The notes beneath the pieces were generated by a model that had not been told where the DNA came from, searched no databases, and saw nothing but the letters and a program-made list of their open reading frames with translations. From an uncultured Clostridia bacterium (GTDB taxonomy: Bacteria > Bacillota > Clostridia > UBA1381), in the NCBI GenBank assembly GCA_947626135.1, contig CANQQZ010000008.1:52405-116404 (forward strand): 64,000 nucleotides of DNA, read 5' to 3'. The stretch's first letter is position 1. Each line of letters starts with the position of its first letter. This document shows, in pieces, positions 55,727 to 64,000 of the stretch. Made by a program: the position numbers and the translations under genes.

Positions 55727-55812
55727 TAATGTTTCACCAATCCCTTCTAAGTTCCGTAAATAAATTTTATCGCTATTAATTTTTCATAGATTAATCTATA
55801 AACGTATTATAC

Positions 55813-55899
55813 CATAACTGCAATGCGGCAGCGTTATGATACAATGTTCTCCGAAACACAGAAATCCTTGATTTCGTTTTGTTTCGTGAGGTTATTATA
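55813..55899 (-). repeat. Promoter-hairpin repeat unit, copy C
   Basis: Minus strand: TATAATAACCTCA, stem CGAAACA/TGTTTCG around AAACGAAATCAAGGATTTC, GAGAACATTG, then hairpin CATAACGCTGC/GCAGTTATG (55813-55838), directly followed by another TATAAT (55806-55811). Same layout as copies A, B and D but a different stem sequence from A and B. Confidence 0.7.
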
Positions 55900-55922
55900 C
55901 CACAAAACATCTAAAAAATCAA
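55894..55922 (-). promoter_or_regulatory. Promoter of the tail cassette
   Basis: TTGATT (55917-55922), 17-base spacer, TATAAT (55894-55899). The rest of the 520-bp gap between the tail cassette and the LRR gene (55923-56249) is AT-rich and holds only the hairpin at 56150-56176. Confidence 0.7.
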
Positions 55923-56149
55923 TATTTATGTATGTTTTTAAGATATTTTTATTAATAATACTGCGCAGAAAATAAAAAAAATCGTGGCAATTTGTATATT
56001 TTTACGATACAATAAATATCCGGTCCGTTAAAATGACAACGCAATATCGGCGGAAATAAAAAGCAAAAAACGGCGCCAACACGATGGCATGACATAAGAC
56101 AGTATAATCAATAATTTTATGACAGGCTGTCGGACAGGGTACAAGAAAC

Positions 56150-56176
56150 GGCATATCGCTTGAATGGCGATATGCC
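56150..56176 (-). terminator. Hairpin after the second LRR gene
   Basis: Perfect stem GGCATATCGC/GCGATATGCC (56150-56159 with 56167-56176), 74 bases after the stop codon. The T-run is weak, so it may be a processing or partial terminator structure. Confidence 0.45.
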
Positions 56177-56249
56177 TTCTTTCTCCATATATGTGCCACT
56201 ATTTAGAAGATATTTTGGGCGCTGAAACCAATATAAACTTTATAGTAAT

Positions 56250-59200
56250 CTATACCTCAAACGCCCGTGATATTGGTATCATACCGTCCATGCTGCTCCA
56301 AATTAGACACTTCACCGTATCATCCGGCTCAACGTCGGACAGTTGAGCTTCAATATGTAACACTCCGTCAATTTCTAAGCGAGAAATCGGCTCTGTTACA
56401 CACTCCATCAACTGACCGTTTCTGTAATGGGCAGTAATTAAGGTTATATCCTCAAAAATAGTATTTGTTTCATTTTCTATCGTAATATCAGCAACATCTC
56501 CGTTTAATGCCACAGCACTGACGAGACTGTTTATTTGAGGCAATGCTGAGAGTTTAATACAGCTCTCAGAAAGTTGTTCAAGATATTCGCTTTCCAGTAC
56601 ACTCTCGTCGATATAATTGCCCTGTATGTTGAGATAATTAAATTTACGTCCAAGAATAGGTTCTATATCATCAATCTGATTACCGCTTACTGATAATGTA
56701 TGTATATTAGGCAATTCAGTTACAAGCTTTAATATATCAGACTTTACAAGACCGTCCGCATACAGCGATTCAAGTTTCGGAATATTCTTTATTTCAGATA
56801 TATCGCTAAGCTGTGTGCACTCGGAAATATCAAGGCTATCAAGTGACTGCAATCGTGAAATGCCGCTTAGAGAGGATATTTTCGAACCGCGTAAACTTAG
56901 TGTCTGAAGATTACTCAAACTTGACAGTGCTGCCGGCAGTATTTCAAATTCTGAATTTGCCACAGTAAGTGAATTGAGTCCCTTCAAAAGTCCTATACCT
57001 GTTAAATCCACCGCGCTCGATATGTCCATAGCGGATATTTCAGCTAAAGACACATCGGTAATTGCTGAATAATCAATGTTATCCGTATCCATTCCCAATG
57101 CTTCTAATATAGCTGTTCTTACCCGTTCATCAGGAAACGTCTCTCTAAACTTATCCTCCGTATATTCTGCTGTTTCGGTTATGTCGATAACGATATTAAC
57201 CTGCGCGTTCGGATTACTGCTGTTGTTTACACTCACTGATATACTCTCTCCGCTTAAATCAATATATTCGCCTTTACTTATTGATACACCATCAACAAAC
57301 AAATCAGTTCCGTTATAGCTGTACTCACCGCCATACATATCTTTAACAGTTATCATATCAAATATATCAGCGTTCTCGTTATATATTATCGGCATATTGC
57401 AGTATAAATATCGTTGTTCTTCGTAAGAGCCGGGATTTAACAAATTACCTGTGACATCTATTTCTATATTATCTGGTACATACGGCATTTCGGTCAGAAG
57501 ATTATACCCCATTCCGACGCTTTCAAGTGACGATATTTCATTCAATATGTTCGGATATTCTGTTAATCCGTTGTTGTATAAATTTATACTTTTAAGGTTT
57601 TCAAGCGACGTGATTTCATCAGGCAGCCCATGAATATTTTGATTGGACAAATCTATATGCTCTAATCCCGGCAATGCGGAAATACCTGTTATATCTGTTA
57701 TTGTATCATTACTGCCACTACATAATACGTCAAGCTGTTCAACCGCCTCATGTGTAATTATATTCCAATCGGTATTTTCAACATCTGCGCCGAGTGAGTA
57801 TATCACTGCGTCCGCAAATGCTTTATCCGCAAATAAAGCATAAAATTCCCCTGCGGTATATGGTGTGCCCTCGGAGGCTAACTGTATTGCCGAATTATCC
57901 ATGAGGCTGATCTGGCTTGCAACTTCATACTCGGCGTTTGGATTTATAGGTTTGGATTCTTCCGGCTTGCCTTTTGCTTCATCAAGCCATTCCATCGTGT
58001 CATTATACCATTGCTCATATGTTGCGGTTTTATCATCCCCCCCAAATAGTTTCCTGATTGCACCGAAATTTGCAGGATTATATTTGTATGTTTGATAATA
58101 ATTTTCTTCGCCGGCTTTTCGTGCTAAAATAAGAAGATTGTATTGCTGAATAAGCTTTTTCGCATATTCTTCTTTTACAGCAGGATTTTGTTCTGTTAAA
58201 AATTTATTATGAATATCGGTTATATTCGATGTCATAGCTACCGAAATATATGACAGTAAACGTATATTATCGCCGCATTTAAGAGAATCGCTTGCATGAA
58301 GCAACTCGTTTGAAACGAATATGCCCATATCGTACCCAAGTTTTACAAAGAAATCCGATCCCATAATAGTATCGCGTATATTTTTTGTCGTCCAGTCTAC
58401 AATCTTATCATTACCTTTGGATATAGCTAATGAAGCACTTAATGACAGAAGATTTTTTGTGACAGAACTGTTTATTTCATTTTTTATTTCCCGCGCCGCA
58501 AGACGGACATTACTGCTTATACAGTTTTTCTCGAGATAGTCAAGCATCTCGCAGTAGCCGTTATTTGTTTCAGTCGCAACTTGTATGTCCATAAGCTCGT
58601 TACCAATTGAAGATACGGTATTTCGGAGGTTTACCACTTTTGATAATGCGGAAAAACAATCGCTTACAGTATCGGTTGCAAGCCATTGATGCATTATGTC
58701 CGAAAACTTTTTGGGATTATCCGGTTCAAAATAATTTGAAAGTGTATCAATGCCGCTCTCATAACCGTTATCGAACGCTTTGATTATGTTATTCTCGCCA
58801 AGAGCGTCCAGCCGCGCGCCGTAGCTGTCATCAACCATTTTATCAAGGTAATCTCTAAGCGTGTTTGCCGCCTTATTTCCGATTTTATACGACAAGTCTT
58901 TTTTTACAGTCTTAAATGCGGGGTCGTATGTATCGGATATGAAGCTCAACAGTATTTCCTTTGCACGTTTTACGCTGCATTCGCCGCTGTATAAATTTTT
59001 GAGTTCGCTCGAATCGAACAATGGTGCGCACAGATAATTCTGGAACCAGTATTTCAGTGCGTTTGTATCATTATTTACAAATGCTTTCCAGTATAAAAAA
59101 TTATCGTTACGAATTATCCACTCATAATTGCTGCCGTAGCCAATCTTGCTAACCTGTTCCGTAGCTGTTGCGCTATTGGAAAATCTGCTTAAATCTGTTA

Positions 59201-61127
59201 CAACAACAGTCATAGCGTCGGATATTATGCCGTTTGCGGTTGTTATGTAAATATTCGACTTTCCTTCGGTTACGCCTGTTATTAACCCTTTTTGCGAAAC
59301 CGCCGCGACAGCCGGATTGGTGCTGTGCCATGTAACACCCTCAATCGGATATGCCTCAAGCGGATATGCCTGTATACCGGATTGGAAGGTTTGTCCTATG
59401 CCGAGATAGGTTTCACGATTGAAATTGCCGTTCAGCCATAAATGCGCGGATTGGGTATTGGTGTAATTTGTCGCAATCGGTCCGGTGGAGTTGTAGTGAA
59501 TTGTGGCACTATCTGGTAAAGATATATCGGATATGTTTAGAATATTATTCCAGCTAATCTCACTTCCTCCATAATACACATCAGTTAAATTGTTGCTACC
59601 AAAAAATGCGCTTCTACCAATACTGATTACACTGTCGGGTATTGTTATATTTGTTAAACTGTCACAAAACTCAAATGCACCTTCACCTATGGTCGTGACG
59701 CTATCTGGTATGTTTATACTGATTAATCCACATCCAGAAAATGCTTCTTCACCAATATCTGTTACATTTTCTCCGATTGTTATATTTATTACACCTGACT
59801 GTTTAAAAGCTTTTCTACCAATATTTGTAACATTGTTAGGAATTATTATATCTGTTACACTACATCCAAAAAATGCAACAGGCGGGATATTTATTACATT
59901 TTTTCCGATATTTATTGTTTCTATTGCATAGCATGATTTAAAGACTTCTCTTGAAGCTATGAAAGAATCTTCAAACCCCATATATTCGCAGTTTATTGCG
60001 TTAAAGTTCACAATTTTTAAGTTCTGGCAACAATAAAATGCTTCGTCATCAATTCGCGTCACACTCTCTGGAATTGTTATACTATTTAATCCCATGCATT
60101 CTGCAAAGGCTCTATATTTAATATCTTTGACATTGTTACCAATAATTGCAGTTGTTATAGATTCACAATCATAAAATGCATAAGACCCAATACTAATAAC
60201 ATTGTTTGGTATTGATATATTAATCAAATTTTTGCAGCCAGCAAATGCCCAATCGGGGATATTAGTAACATTGTCTTCTATATTAACCGTGTGCAACGAA
60301 TGACAATATTCAAAAGCAGTACCATAGTAATATCTAGAATGGTACTCATCAAATCTTCCGCCCATGCGTGTACAATTCTTTGCGTTAAAATTTACAATTT
60401 CTAAATTGTAACAATATTCAAAAGCGCTATCGCCGATATATGTTACATTGCTTGGTATTGTAATGCTTATTAAATTTTCACAAAATTCAAATGCTGATTC
60501 TCCAATCGTTGTTACGCTTTCAGGAATGCTATAAGCTGTCAAATTTATTTTTGCTGGACATTTTATTAGATGAGACTTTTTTTTATCAAATAAAATCCCA
60601 TCTTCTAATAAATATTCACTGTTGTTGGAAATATCTATTACTTCTAAATTTTCACACCCTGTGAAAACATCTGAACTTATATTGGTTACCCTTTTACCTA
60701 TAGTTATATTTTTCAGACCGCTACAGCCAGTAAACGTATAGCTACCAATGCTTGTGACGCTGTCTGGAATGATAATGCTTGTTAAACTGGGGCAATACCC
60801 AAACGCAAAACCACCAATGCTTGTAATGCTATTAGATATTGTAACAGATTTGAGATTATAACACCATCTAAATGCTTCATTACCAATAGAAGTTATACCT
60901 TGTTTGATATCTATATTTTTTATATTATCCCGTACACTATACCAAGGTGAATTATTATCATACAAATCTCCTTCACCACTGATTATGAGCGTCCCCGTAC
61001 TGTTAAGCTCCCAATACGCATTATCCCCACACTGTCCACTATTTACAATTTCTGCTTGTGCAGTAATTGGCATAAGAGAACAAGTCATTGTTATTATTAT
61101 ATACAATCCGATCAATCTTTTCTTCAT
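56250..61127 (-). CDS. Second giant LRR surface protein (BspA-type plus Ig-like domain)
   Basis: The 1625-residue exported protein has signal peptide KRLIGLYIIITMTCSLMPI (cleavage AQA-EIV). It has BspA LRR repeats (about 40-560; TSIGGFAFGYCPSLTSIIIP), a bacterial Ig-like Big_2 domain (about 585-670; GVTWHSTNPAVAAVSQKGLI), a long helical region (about 680-1080), a canonical LRR part (about 1110-1240 and 1380-1540; LEHIDLSNQNIHGLPDEI) and a C-terminal domain ending CLIWSSMDGMIPI, related to the end of the 10744-15819 protein. ATG 61127 has GGAGGACGAT upstream. AT-richer than its neighbours, which suggests transfer. A role in adhesion is inferred. Confidence 0.88.
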   Translation of the reverse strand: MKKRLIGLYIIITMTCSLMPITAQAEIVNSGQCGDNAYWELNSTGTLIISGEGDLYDNNSPWYSVRDNIKNIDIKQGITSIGNEAFRWCYNLKSVTISNSITSIGGFAFGYCPSLTSIIIPDSVTSIGSYTFTGCSGLKNITIGKRVTNISSDVFTGCENLEVIDISNNSEYLLEDGILFDKKKSHLIKCPAKINLTAYSIPESVTTIGESAFEFCENLISITIPSNVTYIGDSAFEYCYNLEIVNFNAKNCTRMGGRFDEYHSRYYYGTAFEYCHSLHTVNIEDNVTNIPDWAFAGCKNLINISIPNNVISIGSYAFYDCESITTAIIGNNVKDIKYRAFAECMGLNSITIPESVTRIDDEAFYCCQNLKIVNFNAINCEYMGFEDSFIASREVFKSCYAIETINIGKNVINIPPVAFFGCSVTDIIIPNNVTNIGRKAFKQSGVINITIGENVTDIGEEAFSGCGLISINIPDSVTTIGEGAFEFCDSLTNITIPDSVISIGRSAFFGSNNLTDVYYGGSEISWNNILNISDISLPDSATIHYNSTGPIATNYTNTQSAHLWLNGNFNRETYLGIGQTFQSGIQAYPLEAYPIEGVTWHSTNPAVAAVSQKGLITGVTEGKSNIYITTANGIISDAMTVVVTDLSRFSNSATATEQVSKIGYGSNYEWIIRNDNFLYWKAFVNNDTNALKYWFQNYLCAPLFDSSELKNLYSGECSVKRAKEILLSFISDTYDPAFKTVKKDLSYKIGNKAANTLRDYLDKMVDDSYGARLDALGENNIIKAFDNGYESGIDTLSNYFEPDNPKKFSDIMHQWLATDTVSDCFSALSKVVNLRNTVSSIGNELMDIQVATETNNGYCEMLDYLEKNCISSNVRLAAREIKNEINSSVTKNLLSLSASLAISKGNDKIVDWTTKNIRDTIMGSDFFVKLGYDMGIFVSNELLHASDSLKCGDNIRLLSYISVAMTSNITDIHNKFLTEQNPAVKEEYAKKLIQQYNLLILARKAGEENYYQTYKYNPANFGAIRKLFGGDDKTATYEQWYNDTMEWLDEAKGKPEESKPINPNAEYEVASQISLMDNSAIQLASEGTPYTAGEFYALFADKAFADAVIYSLGADVENTDWNIITHEAVEQLDVLCSGSNDTITDITGISALPGLEHIDLSNQNIHGLPDEITSLENLKSINLYNNGLTEYPNILNEISSLESVGMGYNLLTEMPYVPDNIEIDVTGNLLNPGSYEEQRYLYCNMPIIYNENADIFDMITVKDMYGGEYSYNGTDLFVDGVSISKGEYIDLSGESISVSVNNSSNPNAQVNIVIDITETAEYTEDKFRETFPDERVRTAILEALGMDTDNIDYSAITDVSLAEISAMDISSAVDLTGIGLLKGLNSLTVANSEFEILPAALSSLSNLQTLSLRGSKISSLSGISRLQSLDSLDISECTQLSDISEIKNIPKLESLYADGLVKSDILKLVTELPNIHTLSVSGNQIDDIEPILGRKFNYLNIQGNYIDESVLESEYLEQLSESCIKLSALPQINSLVSAVALNGDVADITIENETNTIFEDITLITAHYRNGQLMECVTEPISRLEIDGVLHIEAQLSDVEPDDTVKCLIWSSMDGMIPISRAFEV

Positions 61128-61214
61128 AATATCGTCCTCCTGAGAAATACATTCAGTATAAATTAAATGCGTGACCTTGCGGCCACGCACCAAAGAACGC
61201 AGCCCGCTTTTTTG

Positions 61215-61301
61215 TTGCTACACAATTCATACAATGTACGGTATGACAGCTAAGGCTTACGTCTTTTTCAACGTAAACCGTACATTGATATTGTGTAGCA
61301 A
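61215..61301 (-). promoter_or_regulatory. Long hairpin in the leader of the second LRR gene
   Basis: Arms TTGCTACACAAT (61215-61226) with ATTGTGTAGCAA (61290-61301) and AATGTACGGT (61233-61242) with ACCGTACATT (61277-61286), with an inner ACGT pair. It begins almost exactly at the predicted transcription start, so it would cap the 5' end of the mRNA. Confidence 0.6.
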
Positions 61302-61305
61302 TTAA

Positions 61306-61334
61306 AGCATACCATATTTTTCATATATTGTAAA
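61306..61334 (-). promoter_or_regulatory. Promoter of the second LRR gene
   Basis: TTTACA (61329-61334), 17-base spacer, TATGCT (61306-61311) on the minus strand. Confidence 0.55.
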
Positions 61335-61362
61335 GATACAAATTCGTCATTTTTTGATTTTG

Positions 61363-61944
61363 CTAATCTTCATCTTGCGCATCAAGCAAATTCGCCGAAA
61401 CGATTTTTAATTTTATTGCATTATCGTCCGCTTCATCTGCCTTTTCGCCTACCGCCAATCTCGAATAATAAGCAAGCGTCTTATCCTTCCAATCCGCATA
61501 CTGCTCTGTTGAGTAATTCTCTCTTGCGTCCGCCCAGTCCTCAAGAAAAAGGCACATATCGGCGTTAAGGTCGGTTTTTGCTTTTCCGTCAAATTTTATT
61601 GAGCACTCCCAGTTGTCATTCCTCGGTGGGCGCCTCACGTCAATATCAAATTTCAGTCCTGCTACCTTTTCAAGTTCAAACAGCATTACCGCAACATCAG
61701 CGAACGTGGTTATCTGCGGTTTCACCGTTTCTGTTTTGTAGCCGAGCAAATAAGTCGTCGTTGTATCAAGTGCCTTTGCAAGCTCGTTCAGCATACTTAT
61801 GGAAATTTCAATCTCGCCGTTTTCGTACTTTTGGATTGTACGCAGCGACTTGCCGAGAGCGTTCGCAAGCTCCGTCTGGTTATACCCTTTTTCCTTCCGC
61901 GCCTTCCTTACGCGCTGCCCTATTGTCATTTCTTCATTATTCAT
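61363..61944 (-). CDS. XRE-family transcriptional regulator of the mobilizable element
   Basis: The 193-residue protein has an N-terminal helix-turn-helix of the lambda-repressor type (about 8-65; YNQTELANALGKSLRTIQKYENGEIEIS), then an acidic C-terminal domain (about 85-193) of unknown type. GGTGAAG precedes ATG 61944. It is divergent from the mobC-relaxase genes, and an inverted repeat AGTACATA/TATGTACT (61993-62000 and 62054-62061) flanks their promoter, so it probably represses mobilization genes and perhaps itself. Confidence 0.88.
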   Translation of the reverse strand: MNNEEMTIGQRVRKARKEKGYNQTELANALGKSLRTIQKYENGEIEISISMLNELAKALDTTTTYLLGYKTETVKPQITTFADVAVMLFELEKVAGLKFDIDVRRPPRNDNWECSIKFDGKAKTDLNADMCLFLEDWADARENYSTEQYADWKDKTLAYYSRLAVGEKADEADDNAIKLKIVSANLLDAQDED

Positions 61945-62022
61945 CTTTACTTCACCTCATACACAGTATATCACATATATTTATGAATTTCAAGTACATA
62001 AATATATTTTTTCAAAAAACTA

Positions 62023-62050
62023 TTGACATATTTTTAATTCGTGATATAAT
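62023..62050 (+). promoter_or_regulatory. Promoter of the mobilization genes with flanking operator
   Basis: TTGACA (62023-62028), 16-base spacer, TATAAT (62045-62050). Inverted AGTACATA (61993-62000) and TATGTACT (62054-62061) lie on either side, a likely site pair for the XRE regulator. Confidence 0.7.
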
Positions 62051-62132
62051 AAATATGTACTATTAATACAGATATTTTCCGATTACAGGTAAAAGTGAGA
62101 AAATTAACGCATTAATGGTGCTAATAATAGGT

Positions 62133-62219
62133 GAAACTTTTTTAGCAAGCATAACACTGTGGTACTCAAAGTACCGAAAGTGTTCCAAAATCCCTTGCGG
62201 GATTTTGCAAAAAAGTTTC
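62133..62219 (+). other. Candidate origin of transfer (oriT)
   Basis: Dense nested hairpins directly before mobC: outer GAAACTTTTTT with AAAAAAGTTTC (62133-62143 and 62209-62219), AACACT/AGTGTT enclosing GGTACT/AGTACC (62153-62184), and perfect AAAATCCC/GGGATTTT around TTGC (62187-62206). Inverted repeats beside a relaxosome gene are typical of oriT. The nick site is not identified. Confidence 0.55.
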
Positions 62220-62245
62220 CTTCTTCCATGAAAGGGGTGAAATTC

Positions 62246-62583
62246 TTGAATAAGCGTAGGCGGGATATTCAAGTGAAATTTTATGTTGATGAGAAAGAAT
62301 TGGAACAGATAAACAGGCGCGTCCGTTTGGCTAATGTGACCAATCGCGGAGCATATCTGAGGAAAATGGCGATTGACGGGTTTGTGGTAAATGTTGATAC
62401 TTCCGACTTGAAAGCGGCTGTCAAAGAGATGAACGCTATCGGAAAAATATCAACCAAATCACACGAAACGCCAATACCTATGGAATTATGAAACAAGACG
62501 TTGAGGCTATCAAAGAGAAGGTGGACGAGATATGGCAATTACTAAAATACACCCTATCAAACACACTCTCGGCAAGTCAATAA
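62246..62583 (+). pseudogene. mobC: MobC-like relaxosome protein with a frameshift
   Basis: TTG 62246, 8 bases after AAAGGGG, begins NKRRRDIQVKFYVDEKELEQI, a ribbon-helix-helix MobC-type accessory protein that helps the relaxase at oriT. The annotated frame ends at 62491 (81 residues) with an unrelated tail after NAIGK. Reading -1 from the five-A run at 62443-62447 gives NINQITRNANTYGIM and then DVEAIKEKVDEIWQLLKYTL, the expected MobC end, with a stop at 62581-62583 overlapping the relaxase start. Either one A has been lost, or tRNA slippage on A-AAA restores the frame, or this is a sequencing error. Confidence 0.75.
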
Positions 62584-63932
62584 CATATATCGGAAACGAG
62601 TGCAAAACCGAGGGAGGTAAATATATCTCCACCTTCGGCTGCGCTTATGAAACAGCAGAACTTGAATTTGAATTAACGGCACAATCGGCAAAGGGCGGCG
62701 GTGAAAATCAGGCGTATCACCTTATCCAATCCTTTAAGCCGAACGAGGTTACGCCGGAACAATGCCACGAAATAGGGAAGAAATTCGCTGACGAGGTTTT
62801 GGGCGGGAAGTATGAATATGTGATTTGTACTCATACAGACAAAGACCACTACCACAATCATATCATATTTAATGCCGTGAGCTTCAAAGACCACAAGCGT
62901 TACCGCTCCGACAAAAAATCATACTACCGAATACGAGAAATCAGTGATAAGATATGCGCCGAATACGGGTTAAATGTTGTCGAACCGAGCGGACGGAAAC
63001 GGAGCTATGAGCAAAAGAAAACGTATATTTCAAATAAGTACAAAATCAAAAAAGCTATTGACGAGTGTATCCTGTTCGCGGTTGATTATGAGGATTTTCT
63101 GCGGCGGATGCGCGATAAGAAATATATTGTCCGCGAGGACGAGTTTCTGTGGTTTCGTAACGCGGATAACAAGCGGTTTACCAAAACCGATACCATAGGC
63201 AAAGCGTACATCAGAGGGAATATTGAACAAAGAATTAAAGGAACATATCAGCCTAAAACCGTTGACCTACTCATTGACATTGAACACAACGTAAAGTGCC
63301 GGCAGTCAAAGGGATATGAACAGTGGGCGAAAATTCACAATTTACAGCTGATAGCAAAAACGCTTATCGTTATACACGAGAGAGGTATTGCGGACTATGA
63401 CGATTTGGCAAAGCGGGTATCAGATAAATCAAAGAAACTAAAGGAAACGGCGGACAAAATTAAGTCCGAGAAAAAGCGGATAAAAGAGCTTGATACCGTT
63501 ATGAAAAACCTGAATATGTATCGAAAATTGAAGCCAATATATGATGAATACACAAAGAAAAATCCGTTGATGAAAAACAGCTTTTATGAGAAGCACGAGC
63601 AGGAAATCAACCTGTTCCGGCGATTGACAAGCGAACTAAAGCCGTATCTGACAGACAATAACAAGCTGCCGAGCGTGAAACAAATCGAAGCGGAAAAGGC
63701 AAAGCTTCTCACGGATGTTTCTAAGCTGTCAACTCAGTACAGCGATATGAAATCTGAATATTCAGATATAGCGACACTAAAGAAAAACGTTGATATGTTT
63801 CTGAATATACCGCCGGAACGGGAAGAGCCAAAGAAAAAGCCAAGCCTGCTCAAAAAACTTGCCAAGTATCAGGAACAGGCAAGCCGAGAAAGCAAACCAC
63901 AGAACCACAAAGGACACGACCAAGAATTGTAA
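62532..63932 (+). CDS. mobA: MOBP-type relaxase (MobA/VirD2 family)
   Basis: The 466-residue relaxase has candidate nicking tyrosine Y19 in SITYIGNE and the metal-binding histidines H101, H106, H108, H110 in HTDKDHYHNHIIF. It has a middle region rich in basic residues and a coiled-coil C-terminal part (about 295-335 and 380-420) ending in a charged tail. It cuts and attaches to one DNA strand at oriT for transfer by a helper conjugation system. No type IV secretion genes are visible, so the element appears mobilizable rather than self-transmissible, though the window ends just after it. Confidence 0.93.
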   Translation: MAITKIHPIKHTLGKSITYIGNECKTEGGKYISTFGCAYETAELEFELTAQSAKGGGENQAYHLIQSFKPNEVTPEQCHEIGKKFADEVLGGKYEYVICTHTDKDHYHNHIIFNAVSFKDHKRYRSDKKSYYRIREISDKICAEYGLNVVEPSGRKRSYEQKKTYISNKYKIKKAIDECILFAVDYEDFLRRMRDKKYIVREDEFLWFRNADNKRFTKTDTIGKAYIRGNIEQRIKGTYQPKTVDLLIDIEHNVKCRQSKGYEQWAKIHNLQLIAKTLIVIHERGIADYDDLAKRVSDKSKKLKETADKIKSEKKRIKELDTVMKNLNMYRKLKPIYDEYTKKNPLMKNSFYEKHEQEINLFRRLTSELKPYLTDNNKLPSVKQIEAEKAKLLTDVSKLSTQYSDMKSEYSDIATLKKNVDMFLNIPPEREEPKKKPSLLKKLAKYQEQASRESKPQNHKGHDQEL

Positions 63933-63942
63933 GGAGGGCATT

Positions 63943-63972
63943 ATGGATATCAAACAATCACAGACAAGATAA
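63943..63972 (+). other. Very short open frame after the relaxase gene
   Basis: MDIKQSQTR, nine codons with a good AGGAGGG ribosome site directly after mobA. It may be the broken start of a further gene of the element or a leader peptide. The window ends 28 bases later. Confidence 0.3.
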
Positions 63973-64000
63973 ACTACAAAACCCAACGGGTGCAAAAACT

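Noticed and set aside
61215..61301. Second invertible segment like that at 10487
   Set aside because: The arms are imperfect and enclose only about 35 bp without a promoter, and no recombinase is adjacent. A leader hairpin fits better.

Overview
The window looks like a chromosome segment from an anaerobic, spore-forming member of the Clostridia, probably a gut or plant-fibre degrader. The evidence is spore genes (spoVAD, spoVAEB), surface proteins with S-layer homology (SLH) repeats, very large BspA-type leucine-rich-repeat (LRR) proteins, cohesin- and dockerin-like modules, glycoside hydrolases for galactosides and rhamnosides, Gram-positive style signal peptides, strong AGGAGG ribosome sites and many TTGACA-17-TATAAT promoters. 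A relative of Monoglobales/Oscillospirales would fit, but the genus cannot be named from this sequence alone. I saw no tRNA, rRNA or CRISPR array.

Layout. 1-1229: end of a two-component system (kinase cut by the window edge). 1287-1884: a nested inverted-repeat element resembling a MITE. 1881-3970: a small secreted protein and spoVAE/spoVAD. 4091-6145: GH35 beta-galactosidase. 6234-9425: cysteine-type amino-acid ABC transporter behind tandem promoters. 9649-15819: tyrosine recombinase, a 225-bp invertible promoter segment, and a 1691-residue LRR surface protein. 16046-19601: promoter/hairpin repeats, membrane protein plus SigB-like sigma factor, pyrE, SLH protein. 19883-22713: TRAP transporter dctPQM. 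22822-26118: GH78 rhamnosidase. 26345-34029: rpoC and rpoB. 34350-42522: glycolipid glycosyltransferase, pseudouridine synthase, YesL-like protein, mnmG, metF, metH. 42525-50448: UvrD/PcrA helicase, then a BlaI/BlaR1-like operon that carries a small secreted protein and two SLH proteins instead of a beta-lactamase. 50630-53811: glmM, rsmG, a structured leader RNA and noc. 53944-55922: an apparent type I toxin-antitoxin pair next to an orphan phage-tail cassette. 56250-61127: second giant LRR protein. 61363-64000: a mobilizable element with XRE regulator, oriT-like hairpins, a frameshifted mobC and a MOBP relaxase.

Most striking signals. (1) At 10487-10711 perfect 26-bp inverted repeats enclose a perfect consensus promoter that currently points away from the giant LRR gene and towards the neighbouring tyrosine recombinase gene. 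This is the layout of a phase-variable switch caught in the OFF state. (2) At 53944-54233 two convergent RNAs share a 5' motif, and the toxin mRNA's 3' end would pair with its own 5' end. (3) The BlaI/BlaR1-like sensor ends in a module that is repeated as a free secreted protein in the same operon. (4) Four copies of a promoter-plus-hairpin unit show compensatory stem changes.

Metabolic links inside the window: import of a sulfur amino acid (CjaA-like transporter) beside methionine and folate one-carbon genes (metF-metH), carboxylate uptake (TRAP), cell-wall precursor supply (glmM) and oligosaccharide breakdown (GH35, GH78).
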